From Bacteroidota bacterium (GTDB lineage Bacteria > Bacteroidota > Bacteroidia > Chitinophagales > LD1), in NCBI GenBank assembly GCA_018267435.1, contig JAFDYM010000452.1, positions 1 to 5,969 of the forward strand: a stretch of 5,969 bases of DNA. The letters are read 5' to 3'. Below, one piece after another: positions 1 through 4,391 of this stretch. Both the position numbers and the translations under genes were made by a program. Under the pieces are notes generated by a model that did no database searches, was not told where the DNA came from, and saw only the letters and a list, made by a program, of their open reading frames with translations. Within the stretch, counting starts at the first letter, position 1, and every line of letters starts with the position of its first letter.

Positions 1-2
1 AA

Positions 3-494
3 AAGAACCCTGATGACCCCGAGTGCTTACAGAACGATGGAGAAATAATAACCACCGTAAGGCTTACCGTGCGAGATTCGATAACCGATACTACAGTAGG
101 TGTATTTGAATGGAAAGATGCAGATGGCGATGGAGCAGGCGCACCTACTATTGACCAGATAAACCTAAGCGCTAATACTACCTACAAGGTTGGCCTACAG
201 GTGTTGAATGAAATAGCAAGCCCTGCCGAGGATATAACTTTGGAAATTCAACAGGAAGCCAACGACCACCAGTTTTTTTACCACGAACATAATGTGGGTA
301 TAACCATAGCCTACGATGACTTGGATACCAATAGCCCGCAACTACCTGTGGGCATACGCACCTTATGGCGTACAGGTGCAGCAGGCACAGGCAATGTGCA
401 CATTACCCTTAAGCACCAGCCTGGCATAAAAGATGGTAATGCCAATACTGGCGATACGGATGTAGATGTAGAGTTTGTAACAGTGGTGCAGTAG
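3..494 (+). CDS. Probable secreted/surface lipoprotein, 3' part (5' end outside window)
   Basis: The frame is open from the left edge (codon at 3-5) to the TAG at 492-494, giving 163 residues of a gene that starts upstream. A GTG at 69 is in frame, but the codons before it (NPDDPECLQNDGEIITTVRLT) clearly continue the protein, so it is not the start. The missing N-terminus would hold the signal peptide. The fragment resembles a Bacteroidota family of small lipoproteins with an acidic linker, then 'EIITTVRLT', 'DADGDG', 'NTTYKVGLQVLNE', 'PAEDITLEIQQEANDHQFFY' and a C-terminal 'DVDVEFVTV' strand. I recall these being labelled 'type 1 periplasmic binding fold superfamily protein' and often lying near TonB-dependent receptors. 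That name is from memory and the function is unknown. The pattern suggests a beta-sandwich domain. The cluster HQFFYHEH could bind a metal, which is inference. No neighbour in this window shares its operon. Confidence 0.75.
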   Translation, partial: KNPDDPECLQNDGEIITTVRLTVRDSITDTTVGVFEWKDADGDGAGAPTIDQINLSANTTYKVGLQVLNEIASPAEDITLEIQQEANDHQFFYHEHNVGITIAYDDLDTNSPQLPVGIRTLWRTGAAGTGNVHITLKHQPGIKDGNANTGDTDVDVEFVTVVQ

Positions 495-500
495 GACCTT

Positions 501-594
501 TTGTCATTGCGAGCGACCGTAGGGAGCGCGGCAATCCCTAGAATAGTATTACTAGAAGGGGATTGCTTCGTCGCTACGCTCCTCGCAATGACAA
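501..594. repeat. Dispersed palindromic repeat (GTCATTGCGAG type)
   Basis: The outer arms are a perfect 13-nt inverted repeat: TTGTCATTGCGAG at 501-513 and its complement at 582-594. An inner perfect 8-nt pair, GCAATCCC at 531-538 and GGGATTGC at 559-566, lies inside it, with imperfect GC-rich pairing between the two. The whole unit can fold into one long hairpin about 94 nt long, starting 7 nt after the preceding stop codon. Sequences with GTCATTGCGAG ends and GGCAATCCC cores are familiar as high-copy intergenic repeats in many bacteria. The copy number in this genome cannot be seen here. It contains no ORF and is non-autonomous. It might also act as a transcript-end hairpin for the upstream lipoprotein gene. 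Confidence 0.85.
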
Positions 595-603
595 TATCTC
601 AAT

Positions 604-636
604 AAAAAAAGCACCGTTCCTCTGCAAGAACGGTGC
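604..636 (-). terminator. Intrinsic-terminator-like hairpin, T-tract on minus strand
   Basis: A perfect 9-bp stem, GCACCGTTC at 611-619 with GAACGGTGC at 628-636, encloses an 8-nt loop. Seven A residues lie directly before it at 604-610. Read on the minus strand this is a GC-rich stem followed by seven T residues, the classic Rho-independent layout. On the plus strand no T-tract follows (the next bases are CGTATTAAAAC). Both flanking genes run on the plus strand, so the polarity does not suit either. It may end an unseen minus-strand transcript, or it may serve only as a stem-type stop for the upstream gene. Confidence 0.55.
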
Positions 637-702
637 CGTATTAAAACAACTAAACCTTATAGACTATTTTGATACCATAAATATATAATTCATATTTATT
701 AC

Positions 703-717
703 ATTTTCGTCGAAAAT
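703..717 (+). promoter_or_regulatory. Short perfect palindrome upstream of the GNAT gene (candidate operator)
   Basis: ATTTTCG at 703-709 and CGAAAAT at 711-717 form perfect 7-nt arms around a single T, 27 nt before the ATG at 745. The AT-rich stretch before it contains TTTTG at 667-671 and TATTTATT at 693-700, 21 nt apart. That loosely resembles the Bacteroidota TTTG / TAnnTTTG promoter pattern but is not a good match. A regulator-binding site is inference only. Confidence 0.3.
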
Positions 718-744
718 AGAACAATTCTTACTTTTAGCTTATAC

Positions 745-1179
745 ATGTACACTATACGCACCTTTACCTACGGCAGTGCCGACTATAAACAAGCCGTTGA
801 TCTACGTTATAAAGAACTACGCGCACCATTGGGCTTACTGTTTACCAATGCAGAGCTACAGAAGGATGAGCCCGATGTACACATGGGCTTGTTTGATGAG
901 AACAACAACATATTGGTCTGCCTTACCTTAACCGATACTGGCAATAGCAAACTAAAGGTGCGCCAAGTAGCTACCGATAGCAACCAACAAGGCAAGGGCC
1001 TTGGCCGAAAGTTATCTGACGCAGCGGAAGAATATGCGAAGCAACATGGCTACCTCACTATGTACTGCCATGCGCGCAAGGTGGCTAGTCCGTTTTACCT
1101 AAAGTTAGGCTACAAAATTGTAAGCGATGAATTTACCGAAGTAGGTATACCGCATTATGTAATGGAGAAGACGCTTTAG
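745..1179 (+). CDS. GNAT family N-acetyltransferase (ElaA/YjcF-like)
   Basis: The 144-residue protein is a complete single-domain GNAT fold that would transfer an acyl group from acetyl-CoA to an amine. The substrate cannot be predicted. The acetyl-CoA motif A is clear: VRQVATDSNQQGKGLGRKL at residues 72-90, with the Q/RxxGxG pyrophosphate loop QQGKGLG at 81-87 on the usual beta4-alpha3 turn. The C-terminal block fits the ElaA/YjcF subgroup: YCHARKVASPFYLKLGY (107-123) followed by EVGIPHYVMEK (132-142), where GIPH is typical of that subgroup. There is no signal peptide or membrane segment, so the enzyme is cytoplasmic. The ATG at 745 gives a normal N-terminus, and the upstream region is AT-rich without a Shine-Dalgarno sequence, as usual in Bacteroidota. 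Repeat-filled gaps isolate it on both sides, so it is probably monocistronic. The family call is firm and the subgroup is likely. Confidence 0.9.
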   Translation: MYTIRTFTYGSADYKQAVDLRYKELRAPLGLLFTNAELQKDEPDVHMGLFDENNNILVCLTLTDTGNSKLKVRQVATDSNQQGKGLGRKLSDAAEEYAKQHGYLTMYCHARKVASPFYLKLGYKIVSDEFTEVGIPHYVMEKTL

Positions 1180-1193
1180 TTTTTTAGAACGCG

Positions 1194-1224
1194 GATGACA
1201 CAGATGACACGGATTAACACAGAT
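1194..1224. repeat. Degenerate 9-nt tandem repeat (GATGACACR)
   Basis: Units are GATGACACA (1194-1202), GATGACACG (1203-1211), GATTAACACA (1212-1221) and a final GAT. The array begins 14 nt after the GNAT stop codon. Similar 'GCGGATGACACGGATTAACACGGAT' type arrays are, from memory, common dispersed intergenic repeats in Bacteroidota and other phyla. It has no coding potential. Confidence 0.6.
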
Positions 1225-1310
1225 ATTGCGGCCTAACTATACGACCAATAAGCGCAACAACTTAGAGCCTCAAGATTTTTCGGTTCAAGGGAAGGGGCAG
1301 CAATGAAGAA

Positions 1311-1440
1311 ACTCACCCCACCCCTCTCTTTAAAAAGAGAGGGGTATTAGTTTGCCATTAGCTTTACAGTACCGTTAATGACATATCTCCCTTCTCTGTT
1401 TATAGAGAAGGGATGTCGGCGTATGCCGACAGGGATGAGT
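1311..1440. repeat. REPIN-like module: two hairpins between inverted ACTCAYCCC ends
   Basis: The left end ACTCACCCC (1311-1319) and the right end GGGATGAGT (1432-1440) are inverted copies matching at 8 of 9 positions. Next to the left end is an 11-bp perfect hairpin, stems 1320-1330 and 1335-1345 (CCCCTCTCT type). On the right side lie a 10-bp perfect hairpin, TCCCTTCTCT at 1388-1397 with its complement at 1404-1413, and a 7-bp hairpin, TGTCGGC at 1414-1420 with GCCGACA at 1425-1431. The two half-units face each other, as in REP doublets. None of the hairpins is followed by a T-tract, so terminator function is unlikely. Confidence 0.6.
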
Positions 1441-1547
1441 AACAAAAGAAAATGTCCACAGACTATAGGCGCGTGGCGCGCGTGCGCATGTACAAGGCGC
1501 AGCAGTATGGCCCTAAATAAAAAATGTGAACGGTAAATGGGGCATGG
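1413..1547 (+). repeat. Dispersed repeat copy A (inverted partner at 4232-4382)
   Basis: Bases 1413-1442 are an exact reverse complement of 4353-4382 (30 nt). Similarity continues with gaps to GGGGCATGG at 1539-1547, which matches CCATGCCCC at 4232-4240. Shared islands in the same order are TGGCGCGCGTGCG (1474-1486 against 4287-4299), GCGCAGCAGTA (1497-1507 against 4266-4276) and TAAAAAATGT (1518-1527 against 4246-4255). The first 28 bases overlap the right half of the REPIN-like module. Substitutions and gaps between the copies do not respect a reading frame, which argues for a non-coding mobile or repetitive element. Confidence 0.75.
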
Positions 1548-1585
1548 AACAAATAGGCGGATTAGAGCTTGCTTATTAACTTAAT

Positions 1586-1625
1586 CTTTGTGCCCTTAGC
1601 GCCCCCCCTTTGCGTGCTTAGCGGT
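1586..1625. repeat. Degenerate 9-nt tandem repeat (CTTTGCGYS / CTTAGCGSS)
   Basis: Units are CTTTGTGCC (1586-1594), CTTAGCG followed by a C run (1595-1607), CTTTGCGTG (1608-1616) and CTTAGCGGT (1617-1625), ending in TTAA. On the other strand this reads as the familiar 'AACCGCTAAG-CACGCAAAG' type intergenic repeat seen in many bacterial genomes (from memory). It lies 111 nt before the lpdA start and probably has no part in its expression. Confidence 0.55.
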
Positions 1626-1736
1626 TAATTGTGTTTTGTTTCAAATTGCTCATTCAGGCCTTAAACATTCTTCACAAGCGCCGCTATTGCCTGTTTCTGT
1701 TATTATCCTTTACTTGCACCCTGCAAAACAGAAATT

Positions 1737-3128
1737 ATGAACTACGATTTAATAGTGATAGGAAGCGGTCCGGGTGGTTATGTAGCTGCTATTAGGGCCT
1801 CGCAACTGGGTTTGAAAACTGCGGTGGTGGAACGCGAAAGCCTAGGCGGTATATGCCTAAACTGGGGCTGCATACCTACCAAAGCCTTATTGAAGAGCGC
1901 ACAGGTATTTGAATATATAAACCATGCTGGCGACTACGGTATAACCGTTGGTGCCCCTAAGGCTGACTTTGGCGGTGTGGTAAAGCGTAGCCGCGGCGTA
2001 GCCGAGGGCATGAGCAAGGGCGTGCAGTTCCTTATGAAGAAGAATAAGATTGATGTAATAATGGGCACCGGCAAGCTTAAAAAAGGCGGAAAGGTAGAAG
2101 TGAAAGATGCTGCCGGCAAAGCTACCGAGTATGCTGCCAAGCACATAATATTGGCCACAGGCGCGCGCAGCAAAGAACTGCCTAACGTAAAGCAAGACGG
2201 CAAAAAGATAATAGGCTACCGCGAGGCTATGAGCCTACCTACACAGCCTGCTAGCATGGTGGTAATGGGTAGCGGCGCTATAGGTATGGAGTTCGCTTAC
2301 TTCTACTCAACCCTTGGTACTAAAGTAACCGTAGTTGAGTTTTTGGATAACATACTACCGCGCGAAGACAAGGACGTAAGCAAGGAGATGGAAAAGATAT
2401 TCAAGAAGAAAGGCTTGAATATATTGACGGGCACTGCCGTGGAAAGCGTAGATACCAAAGGGGCTAAGTGCGTGGTAAATGCCAAAGGCAAAGATGGCAA
2501 GGTAGAGAAGATAGAGTGCGACATAGTGCTTAGCGCCGTAGGCGTAACTACCAACCTAGAGAACCTTGGCCTGGAAGAAGTAGGCGTAAAAACCGATAAA
2601 GGCTTAGTGGTGGTTGACGACTACTACAAAACAAACGTAGCTGGCGTATATGCCATAGGCGATATAGTAAAAGGCCCTGCATTGGCACACGTAGCCAGCG
2701 CCGAGGGTATAACCTGTGTAGAGAAGATAGCGGGCCACCATCCTGAACCTATCAACTACGATAACATACCATCGTGTACTTACACATGGCCCGAGGTAGC
2801 ATCAGTAGGTTTAACCGAGGAGCAAGCAAAGGAGAAAGGCTACACCGTAAAGGTTGGCAAGTTCCCTTTCAGCGCCAGTGGCAAGGCTAGCGCGGCAGGT
2901 GCCAAAGATGGTTTTGTGAAAGTGATATTCGATGCCAAGTATGGCGAGTGGCTAGGCTGCCACATGGTAGGCGCCAACGTAACCGAAATGATAGCCGAGG
3001 CAGTAGTAGCCCGCAAGTTGGAAACTACAGGCCACGAAATAATAAAATCGGTACACCCGCACCCAACCATGAGCGAAGCTATAATGGAAGCAGCCGCTGC
3101 TGCCTATGGCGAGGTGATACATTTATAA
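1737..3128 (+). CDS. lpdA: Dihydrolipoyl dehydrogenase (E3 of 2-oxoacid dehydrogenase complexes)
   Basis: This FAD-dependent enzyme reoxidises the dihydrolipoyl groups of pyruvate, 2-oxoglutarate and branched-chain dehydrogenase complexes or the glycine cleavage system, reducing NAD+ to NADH. At 463 residues it is full length and cytoplasmic. All key elements are visible: the FAD dinucleotide fold GSGPGG (9-14); the redox disulfide C40/C45 in GGICLNWGCIPTK; the ATG motif LATGA (139-143); the second Rossmann loop GSGAIG (178-183), with E201 after the next strand indicating NAD rather than NADP preference; the FAD-binding AIGD (306-309); and the C-terminal dimer-interface catalytic pair H442/E447 in HPHPTMSE. 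The ATG at 1737 gives the canonical 'YDLIVIGSG' start. No lipoyl E2 or E1 gene is adjacent, so this E3 is encoded away from its complexes, as is common for a shared E3. A small lipoprotein gene follows after 13 nt. Family assignment is very secure; which complex it serves is not shown. Confidence 0.98.
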   Translation: MNYDLIVIGSGPGGYVAAIRASQLGLKTAVVERESLGGICLNWGCIPTKALLKSAQVFEYINHAGDYGITVGAPKADFGGVVKRSRGVAEGMSKGVQFLMKKNKIDVIMGTGKLKKGGKVEVKDAAGKATEYAAKHIILATGARSKELPNVKQDGKKIIGYREAMSLPTQPASMVVMGSGAIGMEFAYFYSTLGTKVTVVEFLDNILPREDKDVSKEMEKIFKKKGLNILTGTAVESVDTKGAKCVVNAKGKDGKVEKIECDIVLSAVGVTTNLENLGLEEVGVKTDKGLVVVDDYYKTNVAGVYAIGDIVKGPALAHVASAEGITCVEKIAGHHPEPINYDNIPSCTYTWPEVASVGLTEEQAKEKGYTVKVGKFPFSASGKASAAGAKDGFVKVIFDAKYGEWLGCHMVGANVTEMIAEAVVARKLETTGHEIIKSVHPHPTMSEAIMEAAAAAYGEVIHL

Positions 3129-3141
3129 TACCTAAGCCATA

Positions 3142-3567
3142 ATGAGTAATAAGAATAAAACGATAGGGTTAGCAGCGGCCATGCTGCTGCTAACTGCTAT
3201 AAGTTGCAATAGCCCTAAAAAAATGCTTTGCCGTAGTTGGGATGTAGTGTATATCGATTTTGATGCCAAGCAACTGGGTATTACACCACAAATGAAAGGG
3301 GTAATGGTAAAGCAGTATGAAGATAGTGCCAACTTTACCTTCGATAAAAAAGGCAACTACTACCTACAAGTACCCGAAGCACGCGATACAGGCACCTGGG
3401 CACTGAGCCGAAAAGCTGATAGCCTATATGCTAATGCAGGCACTTATAAATTTACCAGTAAAGTATTAAGCTTAACCAAAGACACGCTGAGCCTAGATAG
3501 CAAAACCAGCGATGGCGTAAACATAAAATTTGTGTGCAGGCCAATACCTACTCAATACGCGAAGTAA
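3142..3567 (+). CDS. Small lipocalin-like lipoprotein
   Basis: The 141-residue protein begins with a short lipoprotein signal: MSNKNK, a hydrophobic core (residues 8-19) and a lipobox ending AISC, with C22 as the predicted lipidated residue. The mature part looks like the small lipocalin-like domain common in Bacteroidota lipoproteins: a first strand around LCRSWDV (29-35), then NFTFDKKGNYY (64-74), DTGTWALSRKADSLY (82-96), YKFTSKVLSLTKDTLSL (102-118) and a last strand VNIKFVCRP (126-134). C30 and C132 could form a disulfide (inference). No ligand can be predicted. The ATG at 3142 is 13 nt after the lpdA stop, with no room for a terminator, so the two are probably co-transcribed. That need not mean shared function. 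Its last 20 nt overlap the convergent minus-strand gene. The lipoprotein call is strong and the fold call is moderate. Confidence 0.82.
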   Translation: MSNKNKTIGLAAAMLLLTAISCNSPKKMLCRSWDVVYIDFDAKQLGITPQMKGVMVKQYEDSANFTFDKKGNYYLQVPEARDTGTWALSRKADSLYANAGTYKFTSKVLSLTKDTLSLDSKTSDGVNIKFVCRPIPTQYAK

Positions 3568-4096
3568 TATTCGAGATTTTGTATTCTCCGTTTATCTGCT
3601 GAAAGCCGAAAAACTTGCGGTGCACCTTTTTGGGGCTTATAAACATTACCTCCAGCATTTCCATTGAGCTACCATCGCCAAGCGGCATATTGAATACTCG
3701 CGGATATTCGCGGCTTTGTACGTTGGCATTCCACTTGTTAAACACTTCGGCAGTAGTTTTTACTATGCCTATTTCGTACTTATCCTTTAGGGCGTGTACG
3801 TCTTGGTTATAGCGCCTTTCATCGGGCCCGTGGTATACAAGTAGGCTAGCCAACTTGGCATTGTCCTTTGCTTTGCTGGCGGCAAAAGCCTCATCAAGCA
3901 ATTCTACAAACACAGGTATTAAAGCACTATCGCCATGGGGCGTAGTTATCATGTCTATAGGGGCACTTACAGTAGCAGTAGTGTCTACAGGTATAGCTAC
4001 AGGCGTATCCTTTTTGCAGCCTTTACAGCTACTAAACACCGTTATGCCGCCTATGCTGGCTACTACCAATACTGCTAATACATACTTCTTAACCAT
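3548..4096 (-). CDS. Hypothetical lipoprotein, function unknown
   Basis: I do not recognise a named family. I chose the ATG at 4096 because it gives a textbook lipoprotein signal: MVKKY, a hydrophobic core LAVLVVASIGGITV and a lipobox FSSC, with lipidation predicted at C24. In-frame ATGs at 4111 and 4126 would add 5 or 10 residues (MSLQNMYFRR) and put the cysteine at 29 or 34; they cannot be excluded. After the cysteine come KGCKKD and a Thr/Pro/Ala-rich linker, roughly residues 31-55. A folded domain of about 120 residues follows, with a helical start (PVFVELLDEAFAASKAKDNAKLASLL) and a strand-rich end (MLEVMFISPKKVHRKFFGFQQINGEYKISNI). That helix-then-sheet order is compatible with an NTF2/SnoaL-like fold, but this is a weak guess. 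The gene converges on the lipocalin-like gene with a 20-nt overlap of coding ends. It would be anchored in the envelope. Confidence 0.78.
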   Translation of the reverse strand: MVKKYVLAVLVVASIGGITVFSSCKGCKKDTPVAIPVDTTATVSAPIDMITTPHGDSALIPVFVELLDEAFAASKAKDNAKLASLLVYHGPDERRYNQDVHALKDKYEIGIVKTTAEVFNKWNANVQSREYPRVFNMPLGDGSSMEMLEVMFISPKKVHRKFFGFQQINGEYKISNITSRIE

Positions 4097-4132
4097 GCGC
4101 CGAAAATACATATTTTGAAGAGACATTAGAAT

Positions 4133-4160
4133 TTAGACGCTAGATATTAGACGCTAGACA
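4133..4160. repeat. 14-nt direct tandem repeat, two units
   Basis: TTAGACGCTAGATA (4133-4146) is followed immediately by TTAGACGCTAGACA (4147-4160), 13 of 14 positions identical. It lies just upstream of the minus-strand lipoprotein gene, in its probable leader or promoter region. Next to it, CAGACC recurs at 4168-4173 and 4182-4187, again 14 nt apart. It could be a simple tandem duplication or part of a dispersed intergenic repeat. Confidence 0.6.
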
Positions 4161-4231
4161 TGCTTGGCAGACCGCCGACGACAGACCACGGTAAATACAA
4201 CACTTCGGTTGTGCTATAATGCGCACTTGCC

Positions 4232-4382
4232 CCATGCCCCCTTTTACATTTTTTACTTGGGGCGGTACTGCTGCGCTTTACACGTACGCACGCGCGCCAT
4301 AGACTTGCCCCGACATGTCGGGGGCCTTCAGCCTGTGGGTGTATATCTTTTTTTACTCATCCCTGTCGGCATACGCCGACAT
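4232..4382 (-). repeat. Dispersed repeat copy B (inverted partner of 1413-1547)
   Basis: Read on the minus strand it starts with the same 30 nt as copy A (4382 down to 4353), including the TGTCGGC/GCCGACA hairpin and the GGGATGAGT end, and finishes at GGGGCATGG (4240 down to 4232). Compared with copy A it carries extra sequence around 4300-4330, which includes the perfect palindrome CCCCGACATGTCGGGG (4308-4323). It also lacks the CCCTTCTCT hairpin that flanks copy A. The element ends 9 nt before the stop codon of the antiporter gene. The shared hairpin is not followed by T residues in the antiporter's direction, so it is not an obvious terminator for that gene. Confidence 0.75.
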
Positions 4383-4391
4383 TCGCCTCCC

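Larger units (their letters stand above)
1180..1736. other. 557-bp intergenic region composed largely of repeats; no convincing gene
   Basis: No reading frame here looks like a protein gene. The stretch contains, in order: a 9-nt degenerate tandem repeat (1194-1224), a plain stretch (1225-1310), a two-hairpin REPIN-like module (1311-1440), a diverged copy of an element also found at 4232-4382 (1413-1547), a CTTTGCG/CTTAGCG tandem repeat (1586-1625), and about 110 nt of leader before lpdA. In that leader, TTG at 1687-1689 and TACTTG at 1711-1716 are 21 nt apart and could be a weak Bacteroidota-type promoter. The match is poor. The 14 bases before the lpdA ATG are A-rich and lack a Shine-Dalgarno sequence. 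Confidence 0.7.

Noticed and set aside
1303..1350. 15-codon ORF starting MKKLTPPL
   Set aside because: It lies within the REPIN-like hairpin and its sequence is dictated by the palindrome. There is no evidence of coding.
1435..1536. 33-codon ORF inside repeat copy A (MSNKRKCPQTIGAW...)
   Set aside because: In copy B the same ATG runs into a stop after 10 codons, and gaps between the copies are not in multiples of three. The pattern is that of a non-coding repeat.
1194..1625. CRISPR array
   Set aside because: The repeats are 9 nt, degenerate and contiguous, with no spacers of regular length and no cas genes.
1887..2195. Minus-strand ORFs inside lpdA
   Set aside because: They are shadows of the lpdA frame, whose FAD, NAD and disulfide motifs are unambiguous.
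4353..4391. Possible terminator for the antiporter gene
   Set aside because: The TGTCGGC hairpin is followed on the minus strand by GGGATGAGTA and then A residues, not T. The T-run is on the other strand and precedes the stem there.
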